This document shows, piece by piece, positions 17,493 to 27,518 of a stretch of DNA of 64,000 nt. Positions within the stretch are counted from its first letter, which is position 1, and each line of letters opens with the position of its first letter. The DNA is from Parasphingorhabdus halotolerans. Its GTDB lineage: Bacteria > Pseudomonadota > Alphaproteobacteria > Sphingomonadales > Sphingomonadaceae. The position numbers were made by a program, and so were the translations under genes. The DNA is taken from assembly GCF_012516475.1 (NCBI RefSeq), contig NZ_CP051217.1:682001-746000 (forward strand). Reading direction: 5' to 3'. Below the pieces are notes generated by a model. The model saw only the letters and a program-made list of their open reading frames with translations. It did no database searches and was not told where the DNA came from.

Positions 17493-18899
17493 TTACGCAA
17501 TCGAGATAATTAGGCTGGCCCGCAAACCTCCATCTTCGAGGTTTTTCAATGTGATGTCCCCACCTTGACCGCGCGCTATTGCTCGAGCCAGCGTAAGGCC
17601 AAGGCCAGAACCTCCGGAAGCACGATTTCGTGATGCGTCGGCCCTTACAAAAGGCTCGAACATATTTTCCATTTGATCATCGGGAATCCCTGGTCCGATG
17701 TCATCCACTGTTATAACCAGCTTATCTTCTGTTTTATCCACAGCAATATCGGCAGACTTTCCGTACTTCACAGCATTACTTATTAGATTGCGCAATGCTC
17801 TTCGGATTAATGTGGTCCTCAATGGAGCATTGATACGTCCCCTTCGCTCAAAGGACACTTGCTTACCCATGTCCACAAATTCATCGACAACAGTTTCAAT
17901 CAGTGCGCTTACATCCGTGAGTTCCGCCTCCGACCCAGATCGCCCTAGCCGAGCTAGCGACAGGATATCGTCGAGCGTCTGATCAATATCCTCAATGCCC
18001 GCAATCATCTTTTCGCGGTCATCCACATTTTCGACGCTTTCAACACGAACGCGCAGTGCAGCCAGCGGGGTTCTTAAATCATGACCAATAGCGCCCAGCA
18101 TAACGTCTTTTTCATTCAACATCGCACCGACGCGAGACTGCATCATATTGAAAGCTTCGATCAAGTGCTGCACGTCGGGTGGCCCACCCGCCGCCACGTC
18201 ATTAGCGGTTTTGCTCGGATCGAAATCGCGAGCATTTTGTGTCAGTGCCTTCAGCGGCTTGGAAATAAAGCGGCCTAAAACTATCAACGGAATAAGTAGC
18301 AACAAATAGAGCAGTACGGTTTGAAAAATCAGATTTCTGATGAGCTGCGGATTACGGTCCCGCTGAGCAGACGCCAAATTGAGCCAGCGGCCATCTTTCA
18401 TCTTGGCAGATATCAAGACAAATGCTTGTATCTCCTGATTGTCACGCTGCGAAGCAAAAGCACGTCCCAGCGGTCGTTCCCTAAAACGCATACCAATAGC
18501 GCTATTGCGGAATGGAGGCGGAAGATTTTTGACTTGAGATGCACGAATATCTGCAACGCCATAGCTCATATTGGTCATTGCTTCCGTCGCGCGTTTCTCA
18601 AGTTCCGGGATTCGTTCAAATTTCGAATCTACATAGGGTTCAGTCGAAACTTCTGGTCGATTTCTGCGAAACCGGGGTTGACGATTTCGACCTTCTCGCC
18701 GCCCGCGAGTTTCCCTTTCTTCCAGGCGTTCCATTTCGCCTGCAATCCGCGCTACAGCAGAGGCAGATGCTTCAATCCGATTTTGATTTTCCGCACCACG
18801 AAAGAGCAACACCGCGTTAATCGCTTGAGCGGCGAGAAGCATTGCAGCGACTAACAAAAGCAATTGCCCAACCAGGCTTCGGGGAAGAAAACGGCTCAC
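17493..18899 (-). CDS. Sensor histidine kinase (EnvZ-like, HAMP)
   Basis: A 468-residue kinase. N-terminal membrane helix (LLLLVAAMLLAAQAINAVLL), a periplasmic region rich in Arg and Glu (LEERETRGRREGRNRQ), a second helix (LLYLLLLIPLIVLGRFI), HAMP, then the H-box AIGHDLRTPLAAL, N-box NLISNAVKYGK, and G-boxes DDIGPGIP and GSGLGLTLA. The start overlaps the regulator stop by 4 bases. The charged sensor region is compatible with sensing divalent cations or envelope state, but no ligand can be read. The IS5 remnant lies about 200 bases downstream. Confidence 0.93.
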   Translation of the reverse strand: MSRFLPRSLVGQLLLLVAAMLLAAQAINAVLLFRGAENQNRIEASASAVARIAGEMERLEERETRGRREGRNRQPRFRRNRPEVSTEPYVDSKFERIPELEKRATEAMTNMSYGVADIRASQVKNLPPPFRNSAIGMRFRERPLGRAFASQRDNQEIQAFVLISAKMKDGRWLNLASAQRDRNPQLIRNLIFQTVLLYLLLLIPLIVLGRFISKPLKALTQNARDFDPSKTANDVAAGGPPDVQHLIEAFNMMQSRVGAMLNEKDVMLGAIGHDLRTPLAALRVRVESVENVDDREKMIAGIEDIDQTLDDILSLARLGRSGSEAELTDVSALIETVVDEFVDMGKQVSFERRGRINAPLRTTLIRRALRNLISNAVKYGKSADIAVDKTEDKLVITVDDIGPGIPDDQMENMFEPFVRADASRNRASGGSGLGLTLARAIARGQGGDITLKNLEDGGLRASLIISIA

Positions 18900-19615
18900 A
18901 AGGATTGTACTTCACCAGCCAAAACATAACCGCCGCCCCAGACGGTTTTTATGATCTCGGGATTTTTTGGATCGGCTTCAATCTTGCGGCGCAAACGACT
19001 GATCTGGTTATCAACCGCGCGGTCAAATGCGTTAGCCTCGCGCCCTTGCGTAATGTCTAGAAGCTGGTCGCGATTGAGCACCTGCCCTGCACGGGATAGC
19101 AATGCCAAAAGCATTTGATATTCACCGCTAGAAAGCGGAACATTAACACCCTCAGCATCAAGAAGAGCGCGCTGATCGATCTTCAGCGTCCAACCAGAAA
19201 ACTGGAACACATTACCGTGCCGCGATATTTTGACGCTATTGCCGTTATTGGCGCGGCGCAGCACAACCTTGATCCGTGCGATCAGTTCGCGGGGGCTGAA
19301 GGGTTTGGTGATATAGTCATCTGCACCCAATTCGAGGCCAATTATTCGTTCCGTTTCCTCGGTTTTTGCGCTGATGAAAATAACCGGAATTTCTGTCCGT
19401 TCGCGGACATAGCGACAGAAGCTGAGCCCATCTTCTCCGGGCATCATGACATCCGATAAAATGATATCAAAATTATATGCGTTGAGCAAAGAGCGGGCGA
19501 TACTCGCATCTTCTGCCTGTTGCACCCGAAAGCCCTGCTTGATCAGATAGTCTGCGAGCGGTTCTCTAAGAGAGCTTTCATCGTCCACCAATAGAATATG
19601 CGTTTTGCTCGACAT
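18896..19615 (-). CDS. OmpR-family response regulator
   Basis: A 239-residue two-domain regulator. The receiver has the acidic pair DDE at residues 11-13, the phosphoacceptor Asp in LSDVMMPG (about residue 55), the Thr/Ser region FISAKTE and the Lys in YITKPFSPREL. The C-terminal winged-helix domain includes RLRRKIEADPKNPEIIKTVWGGGY. It forms an operon with the downstream kinase and lies about 107 bases after the EF-hand gene in the same direction. That gene could be a co-transcribed or regulated partner. Confidence 0.94.
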   Translation of the reverse strand: MSSKTHILLVDDESSLREPLADYLIKQGFRVQQAEDASIARSLLNAYNFDIILSDVMMPGEDGLSFCRYVRERTEIPVIFISAKTEETERIIGLELGADDYITKPFSPRELIARIKVVLRRANNGNSVKISRHGNVFQFSGWTLKIDQRALLDAEGVNVPLSSGEYQMLLALLSRAGQVLNRDQLLDITQGREANAFDRAVDNQISRLRRKIEADPKNPEIIKTVWGGGYVLAGEVQSL

Positions 19616-19722
19616 AAGTCTTACCTAGCACATGCAAAAATAAATGGAACGGACCGCCAGCAATTTGGGAGGAGGGAGATTGGCTGACGATCCGTTCGCA
19701 TAAAAGAGTATTGGTTCAGGGA

Positions 19723-20358
19723 TTAACCGCCTCTTTTATCTCGGTTGGCGCGGCGTTCAGCGCGCTTTGCTTGACGTTCTTCCTTGGTGATCCTGCCGTC
19801 ATTGTTGGCATCAATCTCGTCAAAACGCGCCATGGCCGCTGCTGTAAATTCAGCTTTGCTGATCATCTGATCGCCATTGGTGTCCACCTGCTTCATCATT
19901 GCGCCACGATCACCGCCACCGCGATGGCCTTTATGACCCTTTCCGCGCATGCTCTTGGCGCCATTTCGCCCGCCGCGTTTACCTTGCATCTGCTGCATTT
20001 CTTCGGCAGTCAACTTACCGTCACCATTGGCATCAGCGCGGGCAAATCGCTCGGCTTTGCGTTCGGCGCGGTGCGCTTCCATTTCCGCTTGCGATATGCC
20101 GCCATCGCCATTGGCGTCCATTGCCGCAAATCGCTCAGTCCGTTTGGCTTCTCGGTCAGCCTTTGAAATCTGGCCGTCACCGTTGACGTCGCGCTTGGCA
20201 AATTTGGTATCAAGAGATGCTATCATTTCTGCTCGGCTAATAACGCCATCACCATCGGCATCGGCGTTCACGCCTTTGCCGCCAGGTGCTGCAATCGCAA
20301 CGCTACCGGCAAAAAGCATTGCCGCTGCGCTCGAAAATAATATTGTCTTTTTCATCAT
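19723..20358 (-). CDS. Secreted EF-hand calcium-binding protein with six loops
   Basis: A 211-residue protein. The start is taken at ATG 20358 because GAGG lies 6 bases upstream. A signal peptide (ILFSSAAAMLFAGSVAIAAPGG) is followed by six EF-hand loops of the D-x-(D/N)-x-D-G type: DADGDGVISRAE, DVNGDGQISKAD, DANGDGGISQAE, DANGDGKLTAEE, DTNGDQMISKAE and DANNDGRITKEE. Between loops four and five is a basic Gly-rich linker (GGRNGAKSMRGKGHKGHRGG). It probably binds calcium in the periplasm. It lies upstream of the two-component genes on the same strand. Confidence 0.9.
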   Translation of the reverse strand: MMKKTILFSSAAAMLFAGSVAIAAPGGKGVNADADGDGVISRAEMIASLDTKFAKRDVNGDGQISKADREAKRTERFAAMDANGDGGISQAEMEAHRAERKAERFARADANGDGKLTAEEMQQMQGKRGGRNGAKSMRGKGHKGHRGGGDRGAMMKQVDTNGDQMISKAEFTAAAMARFDEIDANNDGRITKEERQAKRAERRANRDKRGG

Positions 20359-20542
20359 CACAATCCTCAGGTTCTTGTTCAGGGTAGCGATCATTTCCGA
20401 TCACCATAAACATTCTTCTATAGGAGATATGTCCCTGAAATTTGTCAGAACAGACGAAAATTGTCGCAAATTGTATCAATTGGCGCAAGCGGTTAATCCG
20501 CTGGAAAGTTTCTGATGGAATTTTAAGTCAACCGAGGCGAAC

Positions 20543-21208
20543 TCATGCAGCCATAATTGTATAGCGGGATGCCCCGGTCAAGCGACACATTGTTTTAGAA
20601 ACCTTTAGTTCCTCGCCATCAACGATTATAATGTCTGCCAGAATCATGCAGGGTGTGCCGTTAGCGAGTTTGTTTTTCGAAGTGACTGTTGAACTCCCGG
20701 ATACATTTTCCCTGATCGTGCTTTGCCATTCAACTTTCTTGCCGATTTTTGCGCCACGCGTTGCTTCGTCCGTTGCTTCCGTAGCTTGTTTTTGTTCTTC
20801 GGGGTAAAGTCGGCAAGCAACAAACTGTGACAGGCTATTTGCCGAATCGACCATGAAGTCACCCACTATCGGGATTTTCCGTGTCATGGTACTCAGCCGA
20901 TCGGCCATGCCGAAAATGCCTCGGCGCTTTTTAGTCTCGGCACCATCGGCCTTCCCTTGACCGTTGCCGCATAAAGTGGACAAGGAAGCCGCTCCCTCAG
21001 GATTGGTTGCTTCTGAATCAGTATTCGTGCCGATATTTTCTGTCGCTTCAGAAGCACGTTGAGACCCGGCGACGGCTTTCGAATCGTCCGTTAATTGGCT
21101 GTTGGAAGATCCTCCAACCGCTGCGAAGGTGGGCATCGTCACAAAAAGCCCTACCAGCGAGACCGAGCAACATATCAACTTGCGGTTCATGAAAACGCTT
21201 ATATTCAC
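20543..21208 (-). CDS. Secreted protein of unknown function
   Basis: A 221-residue protein starting at GTG 21208, with AGGA seven bases upstream. The N-terminus is a signal peptide (LICCSVSLVGLFVTMPTFAA). A low-complexity Ser/Thr/Glu region covers roughly residues 30-75. The C-terminal half is more ordered, with Cys residues (TLCGNG, FVACRLY, GTPCMIL, KTMCRL) that could form disulfides. No family recognised. The gap between it and the EF-hand gene (20359-20542) holds no visible gene. Confidence 0.65.
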   Translation of the reverse strand: MNISVFMNRKLICCSVSLVGLFVTMPTFAAVGGSSNSQLTDDSKAVAGSQRASEATENIGTNTDSEATNPEGAASLSTLCGNGQGKADGAETKKRRGIFGMADRLSTMTRKIPIVGDFMVDSANSLSQFVACRLYPEEQKQATEATDEATRGAKIGKKVEWQSTIRENVSGSSTVTSKNKLANGTPCMILADIIIVDGEELKVSKTMCRLTGASRYTIMAA

Positions 21209-21284
21209 AGTTGCTTCCTAGCCTCCGCATCAAGTGACTGGCAAACAAAAACCAAATCTAACAATGGGCGATACAAGGGAGCCT

Positions 21285-21358
21285 TGGAGCGGGTGAAGGG
21301 AATCGAACCCTCGTCGTAAGCTTGGAAGGCTTCTGCTCTACCATTGAGCTACACCCGC
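21285..21358 (-). tRNA. tRNA-Gly (TCC anticodon)
   Basis: The minus-strand cloverleaf has acceptor GCGGGTG/CACCCGC, discriminator T and an encoded CCA. The D-arm is AGCTCAATGGTAGAGC. The anticodon loop CTTCCAA in a GAAGC/GCTTA-type stem gives TCC. The T-loop is GGTTCGATTCC. The gene is 74 bases long, normal for bacterial tRNA-Gly. Confidence 0.95.
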
Positions 21359-21414
21359 ATCTCACTTTGCAGAGAAGCAAGCGCGCTATTGCCACCGCTT
21401 CGATGCGCCGTCAA

Positions 21415-22923
21415 TCAGGAAACATTGGCCTGTGACTGCGCGGCTGTGTTTTGCGCCGTGAACCAGTCCGAAACTTTCGACTTTTCGTTGTTGTTCATGT
21501 GAAGGCCAAGCTTGGAGCGCCGCCAAAGCGCGTCTTCCGCTGTTTTCACGAATTCATAGCGGATCAGCCATTCAAGCTCTGCTTGGTAAAGCCCCGCTCC
21601 AAAATATTTTCCAAGATCAGCGGACGTTTGAGAATCTGCCAATATCAAAGCTGCATCCGTGCCATAAGCCCGCACCAATCGACGGATTGTTGCTTTTTCC
21701 AAAAAAGCCCATTGATTGTGATATTCTTCGACCAGCTTCTCCGCATCCCGAACTGCGAAATTCCCGCCGGGAAGCGGCGCGTCTTTTGTCCAGTCGGACG
21801 CGTCGATGCTCAGCACGTTAGAGAGCGTTTTCATCGCTTGCAACGCTAGCACACGATATGTCGTTATTTTCCCGCCAAAAATGGAAAGCACCGGCGCGCC
21901 GGCTTTATTATCATAGTCGAAAACATAATCCCGCGTCACTGTAGCCGCAGTGCGGCTATGGTCATCGAATAGCGGTCGTACGCCGGAATAGGTCCATTGC
22001 ACATCATCGCGAGTAACCGGCTCGGTGAAATATTCGCTCGCGGCATCACAAAGATAATCAATTTCGCCATCGCTGATTTTGGCCGGCCCCTCTTCGTAAC
22101 TCCAGGGCTGATCGGTTGTACCAATCAGCGTATGGTCGCCTTCATAGGGAATCGCGAAGATGATCCGTTCATCTTTATTCTGGAAAATATAACTGTGATC
22201 GCCTTCGAATTTGCGGGCGATCACAATATGGCTGCCTTTAACGAGACGCAACTTGGCGGCATTGCTGCTTTGGTCATACATTGCGGTCACCGGATCAACC
22301 CAAGGACCGGCAGCGTTGATCAGGACTTTTGCTTGTTCGGTGACGGACGTGCCATTTGAAATGAGCTGCAATGACCAAGCATCCTGTTGGCGGTCAAGCC
22401 CGAAACATTCAGTCTTTGTGCGAATATCCGCGCCACGTTCTTTTGCATCTCTAGCGGTAAGAGCTACGAGGCGCGCGTCTTCCACCCAGCAATCAGAATA
22501 GGCAAAACCCTTTTTCAAGCGTTTTTGAAGCGGATCACCGCGCTTATCTTTAAGCAGGTTCAGGCTTTTTGTACCGGGCAGTATCGAACGGGAACCAAGA
22601 TGGTCATAGAGGAACAGACCGAGCCGAAGCAGCCATGCGGGCCGCATGCCCTCATCTACCGGCAAAACGAACCGCATCGGCCAGATGATATGTGGTGCAG
22701 CGCGCAGCAGCACTTCCCGCTCCTTCAGCGCCTTACGGACAAGACTGAATTCATAGTGCTCGAGATAGCGCAAGCCGCCGTGTACGAGCTTGGTGCTGGT
22801 CGAAGACGTATGCGATGCAAGATCATCGCGCTCGACCAGAAGGACTTTCAGCCCCCTGCCCGCTGCATCGCGGGCAATACCCACGCCGTTGATGCCGCCG
22901 CCAATAATCGCCAAATCATACAT
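21415..22923 (-). CDS. glpD: Aerobic glycerol-3-phosphate dehydrogenase
   Basis: A 502-residue flavoenzyme from ATG 22923, which gives the canonical MYDLAIIGGGINGVGIARDA start. It contains HTSSTSTKLVHGGLRYLE, INAAGPWVD and ATVTRDYVFDYD, all usual in GlpD. It oxidises sn-glycerol 3-phosphate to dihydroxyacetone phosphate at the inner membrane and feeds electrons to ubiquinone. It is divergent from glpK across about 97 bases, so the two genes probably share control. No glpF transporter or glpR regulator is visible here. Confidence 0.96.
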   Translation of the reverse strand: MYDLAIIGGGINGVGIARDAAGRGLKVLLVERDDLASHTSSTSTKLVHGGLRYLEHYEFSLVRKALKEREVLLRAAPHIIWPMRFVLPVDEGMRPAWLLRLGLFLYDHLGSRSILPGTKSLNLLKDKRGDPLQKRLKKGFAYSDCWVEDARLVALTARDAKERGADIRTKTECFGLDRQQDAWSLQLISNGTSVTEQAKVLINAAGPWVDPVTAMYDQSSNAAKLRLVKGSHIVIARKFEGDHSYIFQNKDERIIFAIPYEGDHTLIGTTDQPWSYEEGPAKISDGEIDYLCDAASEYFTEPVTRDDVQWTYSGVRPLFDDHSRTAATVTRDYVFDYDNKAGAPVLSIFGGKITTYRVLALQAMKTLSNVLSIDASDWTKDAPLPGGNFAVRDAEKLVEEYHNQWAFLEKATIRRLVRAYGTDAALILADSQTSADLGKYFGAGLYQAELEWLIRYEFVKTAEDALWRRSKLGLHMNNNEKSKVSDWFTAQNTAAQSQANVS

Positions 22924-23020
22924 GTTGCAGTGCAATAGTGAATAAATGCGACAATGCAATCGGACTTGCGTTTTGGAAGCGATAATTTAGCGTGCCATCG
23001 TTAATAGGGAGCAAATCTGC

Positions 23021-24493
23021 ATGTCTGCAAAACAAATTTTGGTAATCGATGAAGGCACCACCTCCACACGTGCCATGCTGTTTGGCTGCGATGGAAAATT
23101 ACGCAGTTCTCAGCAAGAGGCGCTACAACAATATTATCCGTCCCCGGGACTAGTGGAGCATGACGCCACCGAGATTTGGGAAAAAACCCTGCGATGCTGC
23201 CAGAAGATGGTTGAGCAAGCGGGCGGGGCCGATAAAATTGCCGCAATTGGGATCACCAACCAGCGCGAAACAGTGGTCGCTTGGGATAAACGCTCAGGAG
23301 AGCCATTGTGTAAGGCTATTGTCTGGCAAGATCGCAGAACGGCCGAAAAATGCGATGCTTTAAAGGACAAAGGATTGGAGCCATTGGTTCAACAAAAAAC
23401 CGGATTGCTTCTCGACCCTTATTTCTCAGGCAGCAAAATCGGGTGGATGCTTGAAAATGTACCGGAAGTAAAAGCAGCAGGCGACAATCTGGCCTTCGGT
23501 ACGATTGAATCATATCTGATTTTTCGCCTGACCGGTGGCATACATATTACAGACGCCAGCAACGCAAGCAGAACTATGCTAATGCCGCTAAACGGGCAAG
23601 TTTGGGATGATGAGCTGCTGGATCTGTTTGATATTCCCAAAGCAGCTTTGCCAAATATTGTTGATTGTGCCGGGGATTTAGGTGCAACCCTACCCACGCT
23701 ATTTGGCAGCGCGATCCCGATTTGCGGCTCTGCCGGCGACCAGCAGGCAGCGACCATTGGTCAGGCTTGTTTTGCTATGGGTCAAACGAAAGCCACCTTT
23801 GGCACCGGAGCTTTTATTCTCACCAACAGCGGCGACAACCCGCCAAAGTCAGAGAACCGCCTGCTTTCCACCGTTCTCTACCAACTGAACGGCGAGCGAA
23901 CCTTTGCCCTAGAAGGGTCCGTATTTGTAGCAGGCAGCCTGATGCAATGGCTCCGCGATGACGTTGGGCTGATTGAATTTGCCGGAGAAAGTGAAGAACT
24001 GGCACGATCTGTTGCCAACAATGGCGGTGTTTATTTGGTACCGGCCCTATCCGGACTGGGCGCACCGCATTGGCGAGCTGATGCCACATGTACGATTTCC
24101 GGCCTTAGTTTTTCGGCCACAAAAGCACATATCGTACGCGCGGCTTTAGAGTCCATCGCACATCAGTGTCATGACTTGAAAACTGCCTTTTCTGCCGATG
24201 GCACGGATTGGGAGAGCCTGCGGATTGATGGAGGAATGGTCGCCAATGACTGGATGGTTCAAGATTTGGCAGATGTTCTGAACATTCCCGTGGAGCGGCC
24301 TGAGTTTATCGAAACTACGGCACTTGGCGCTGCGATGTTGGCAGCCGTGGGATGTGGTATCTACGAAACTTTAGATGACGCTTCCGCTATGATTTCGGGA
24401 ATGAGTTCATATGAACCATCTATGGATAGCGCTGATCGCGCACATCGTTTGGCAGGATGGCAGAAGGCCATCGCTGGAGTGCTGGCAAATTGA
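23021..24493 (+). CDS. glpK: Glycerol kinase
   Basis: A 490-residue FGGY-family kinase. N-terminal DEGTTSTRAMLF, then GITNQRETVVAWDKRSG, WQDRRTAEKC, SGLGAPHWRADA and the C-terminal ALESIAHQCHDL are all glycerol-kinase marks. It phosphorylates glycerol using ATP to give glycerol 3-phosphate, the substrate of the divergently encoded GlpD. A GGGAG ribosome site precedes the ATG. The transcript ends at a strong hairpin terminator at 24529. Confidence 0.96.
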   Translation: MSAKQILVIDEGTTSTRAMLFGCDGKLRSSQQEALQQYYPSPGLVEHDATEIWEKTLRCCQKMVEQAGGADKIAAIGITNQRETVVAWDKRSGEPLCKAIVWQDRRTAEKCDALKDKGLEPLVQQKTGLLLDPYFSGSKIGWMLENVPEVKAAGDNLAFGTIESYLIFRLTGGIHITDASNASRTMLMPLNGQVWDDELLDLFDIPKAALPNIVDCAGDLGATLPTLFGSAIPICGSAGDQQAATIGQACFAMGQTKATFGTGAFILTNSGDNPPKSENRLLSTVLYQLNGERTFALEGSVFVAGSLMQWLRDDVGLIEFAGESEELARSVANNGGVYLVPALSGLGAPHWRADATCTISGLSFSATKAHIVRAALESIAHQCHDLKTAFSADGTDWESLRIDGGMVANDWMVQDLADVLNIPVERPEFIETTALGAAMLAAVGCGIYETLDDASAMISGMSSYEPSMDSADRAHRLAGWQKAIAGVLAN

Positions 24494-24528
24494 AGCTCAA
24501 TTCCATTCTGTAATGTGACCACAGATAC

Positions 24529-24560
24529 AAAAAAGCCCGCCTGTTACAGCGGGTTTTTTT
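24529..24560. terminator. Bidirectional terminator between glpK and petC
   Basis: Stem CCCGC/GCGGG around an 8-base loop, flanked by six A on the left and seven T on the right. It can serve glpK rightward and the leftward petABC operon. Confidence 0.9.
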
Positions 24561-24578
24561 CGATAAACTGATATAAAA

Positions 24579-25427
24579 TCAGTCTTTTTTCTTCTCGGCT
24601 TTGACGTCAGCCCAGATCGTCTTGAACGACATGAAGGCCAATATGGTTGCTATCAACAGGAATGCGATAACCGCCCAGCCTGCTTGATGGCGTGCTTCCA
24701 GCTTTGGTTCTGCAGACCAGATAAGGAATGCCGAGACATCTTTGGCCATCTGATCGACAGACGCTTTGGTGCCGTCGCTATAACTTACCTGATCAGCTGC
24801 GGTAATAGGTGGTGCCATTGCAAGGTTAAGATTCGCAAAATACGGATTGTAGTGAAGCCCGGGACCGGGGCGATTTGCCTCCGGCAAATCAGCTGGAGGG
24901 TCCTGATAACCTGTCAAAAGTGAATAGACATAAGGAGCGCCACCCTCACGCGCTTTGGTAATCAGCGATAGATCAGGTGGAATGGCGTTGTTGTTTGCCG
25001 CAGCCGCTGCAACCTCGTTGGCGAACGGTTTGGGGAACTTGTCTGCGGGCAGTGCAGGACGTGTGCTGGCTTCGCCAGTGGCCGGATCAATCGAAGGTGC
25101 TTCAATTGCCCAGTTTGCAGCGATCGCTTTCACTTCATCTTCGTTATAGCCCAAGTCTTCCAAATTTCGGAATGCGACCAGACGAAGCGAGTGACAAGCG
25201 GCACAAACTTCTTTGTAAACCTGAAAGCCGCGCTGCAATTGCTGCCGATCAAATTTGCCCAAAGGTCCGTCACTTTTGAACGAAACTTCCTTGGCATGTT
25301 TGTGGAACTGGTGCTCTACCGTCTCTTTCGGTGGCTCACTGATATAGGCGGCTGCGCCCATGAAAAAAGAAATAAGTAGCCAGCCCGAAAAGAACAGACC
25401 TACCAAAACACCGATAATTCTAACCAT
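24579..25427 (-). CDS. petC: Cytochrome c1 of the bc1 complex
   Basis: A 282-residue protein with an N-terminal hydrophobic signal (GVLVGLFFSGWLLISFFMGAA), a haem c motif CAACHS, a downstream Met-ligand region (NLAMAPPI) and a C-terminal membrane anchor (AVIAFLLIATILAFMSF). It carries electrons from the Rieske protein to cytochrome c on the periplasmic side. Last gene of petA-petB-petC; 18 bases separate it from petB. Confidence 0.96.
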   Translation of the reverse strand: MVRIIGVLVGLFFSGWLLISFFMGAAAYISEPPKETVEHQFHKHAKEVSFKSDGPLGKFDRQQLQRGFQVYKEVCAACHSLRLVAFRNLEDLGYNEDEVKAIAANWAIEAPSIDPATGEASTRPALPADKFPKPFANEVAAAAANNNAIPPDLSLITKAREGGAPYVYSLLTGYQDPPADLPEANRPGPGLHYNPYFANLNLAMAPPITAADQVSYSDGTKASVDQMAKDVSAFLIWSAEPKLEARHQAGWAVIAFLLIATILAFMSFKTIWADVKAEKKKD

Positions 25428-25445
25428 TACGATATAACCCTGTTC

Positions 25446-26759
25446 TTATTTCGTTGTCGCTACGCCGTGACCAGCGGCCACTCCGGCAGGAATGGTTGAT
25501 TGGTCTAGCGGCTTGCCTGTCACCGCTTCCGTGATCGAATTGGGCAGCGGCAACGGCTTTTCAATTCGCGAGAGAAGCGGCAGAATGATCAGAAAATAAG
25601 CGAAATAGTACGAGCCTGCGACCTGGCTCATCATCACAAACGGCTCTTCAGCTGGTGCGCCGCCACAGTAGAACAATACCGCTGTCATAAAGATCAAAAT
25701 CCAGAAAGCGATGCGCATTTTAGGGCGGTAAGTGCCAGAGCGAACCGGCGACGTATCAAGCCAAGGCAGGAAGAACCATACCAGGATTGCCGAGAACATC
25801 GCCATTACACCCAGAAGTTTTGCTGGAATGAACAGCAAGTCGAATGTGAATGCGCGCAGGATCGCGTACCAAGGCCAGAAATACCATTCCGGTACAATGT
25901 GCGCTGGCGTCGAAAGCGGATTCGCCGGAATATAGTTGTCGGCGTGACCCAAAGCATTGGGCAGGAAGAACATCATCGCCGTGAACAGGATGAGGAAAAC
26001 GCCGAGTGTCCAGCCATCTTTGGCTGTATAATATGGGTGAAAAGGTACAGTATCCTGCGGTCCTTTTACATCAACGCCGGTCGGATTGTTGGAGCCGGGA
26101 ATATGCAAAGCCCAAATGTGCATGATAATTACACCAGCTGTAACGAACGGAAGCAAATAGTGCAGCGAGAAGAACCGATTGAGGGCCGCGTTATCTGGTG
26201 CAAATCCGCCAAGAAGAAGCTCTTGAATGGGTTTGCCCACTAGCGGAATGGCCTCGAACAAACCGGTTATCACTTTGGCACCCCAAAAGCTCATTTGACC
26301 CCAAGGAAGCACATAACCAAGAAACGCGGTAGCCATAGCGAGCAGATAGATCACCACACCGAGCAACCACAACATCTCACGCGGCGCTTTGTAAGACCCA
26401 TAATACAGCCCGCGAGCGATATGTAGATAAATCGCGATAAAGAAGAAGCTGGCACCGTTGGCGTGCGCGTATCGGATCATCCAACCGCTGTTAACGTCGC
26501 GCATAATATGCTCGACGGAATCAAAAGCGATATCAGCGTTGGCAGCATAGTGCATCGCCAAAATAATGCCTGTTACGATCTGGATAACCAAGAATATCCC
26601 GGCGAGAGAACCGAAGTTCCACATATAATTCAGGTTGCGCGGTGTGGGGTATCCAGCACCAAGGCTTCCGTACACCAAACGCGGTATCGGAAGTTTCTCG
26701 TCCATCCACTGACCAAATTCGGTCGTTGGCGTATATTGTTTTGCCCAAGGAAAGCTCAT
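25446..26759 (-). CDS. petB: Cytochrome b of the bc1 complex
   Basis: A 437-residue polytopic protein carrying haem-ligand histidines ([18 protein letters not shown] and [20 protein letters not shown]), the Qo-site motif PEWYF and [14 protein letters not shown]. It oxidises ubiquinol and passes electrons through two b haems. It follows petA after 13 bases and is followed by petC. The length with eight membrane helices is normal for alphaproteobacteria. Confidence 0.97.
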   Translation of the reverse strand: MSFPWAKQYTPTTEFGQWMDEKLPIPRLVYGSLGAGYPTPRNLNYMWNFGSLAGIFLVIQIVTGIILAMHYAANADIAFDSVEHIMRDVNSGWMIRYAHANGASFFFIAIYLHIARGLYYGSYKAPREMLWLLGVVIYLLAMATAFLGYVLPWGQMSFWGAKVITGLFEAIPLVGKPIQELLLGGFAPDNAALNRFFSLHYLLPFVTAGVIIMHIWALHIPGSNNPTGVDVKGPQDTVPFHPYYTAKDGWTLGVFLILFTAMMFFLPNALGHADNYIPANPLSTPAHIVPEWYFWPWYAILRAFTFDLLFIPAKLLGVMAMFSAILVWFFLPWLDTSPVRSGTYRPKMRIAFWILIFMTAVLFYCGGAPAEEPFVMMSQVAGSYYFAYFLIILPLLSRIEKPLPLPNSITEAVTGKPLDQSTIPAGVAAGHGVATTK

Positions 26760-26772
26760 TTGTTTCTGCCCC

Positions 26773-27342
26773 TTAGCCGATTTTCACGACGGTGTCTGAT
26801 AGGAATTCATGCTCTGGCACTTCAAGGTTTTTTGGTGCCGGGCCTTTGCGGATACGCGCTGCGGTATCATAGTGCGAACCGTGGCAAGGGCAGAAATAAC
26901 CGCCATACTCGCCTTTCACTTCGCCTTGCGCCGCGCCGAGCGGAACACAGCCAAGATGTGTACACACACCCAGAGTGATCAGCCAATTTTCTTTGCCGAC
27001 GGACGTGCGCTCAGCCAAAGTCTGTGGATCGCGGAGATCATCAACTGCCACTGCATTAGCTTCAGCAATTTCGGCATCTGTAAGATTGCGGATAAAAATG
27101 GGTTGTTTGCGCCATGAGGTTTTAACCGCCTGCCCACGCTCAATCGCGGAAATATCAACCTCAATAGACGCCAACGCCAATACATCGGCGCTCGGGTTCA
27201 TCTGGTTGACCAGTGGAAATACCGTGGCCACCGCGCCAGCGCCAGCAAAGCTCACCGCCGCTATATTTATAAAATCCCGACGGCGAACGCCTTCGGTTTC
27301 TTCGTCTGAACCTATCGAATCAGCCGTTTCAACAGTTGCCAT
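26773..27342 (-). CDS. petA: Rieske iron-sulfur subunit of the bc1 complex
   Basis: A 189-residue protein. The N-terminus has a twin-arginine type signal ([16 protein letters not shown]) that also forms its membrane anchor. The 2Fe-2S ligands are CTHLGC and CPCHGSHYD. It is the first gene of petABC and delivers electrons from quinol to cytochrome c1. The promoter should lie in 27343-27518, shared with the divergent trmL. Confidence 0.96.
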   Translation of the reverse strand: MATVETADSIGSDEETEGVRRRDFINIAAVSFAGAGAVATVFPLVNQMNPSADVLALASIEVDISAIERGQAVKTSWRKQPIFIRNLTDAEIAEANAVAVDDLRDPQTLAERTSVGKENWLITLGVCTHLGCVPLGAAQGEVKGEYGGYFCPCHGSHYDTAARIRKGPAPKNLEVPEHEFLSDTVVKIG

Positions 27343-27518
27343 GCAAACGTGCCCTTAAAGTTTGGTTTATACCCCAGACTGCCCGATCATACGCTATCCC
27401 TCAATAGCGGTTTGACCATGCAGCGAATTGCGCGCCTGATAGCCGCCAAACGGGGTGTTTGCCAACAGTGAATTTTCGATTGACCGCACATTGTTTTCTC
27501 CCCCATGCACTCGTACCC

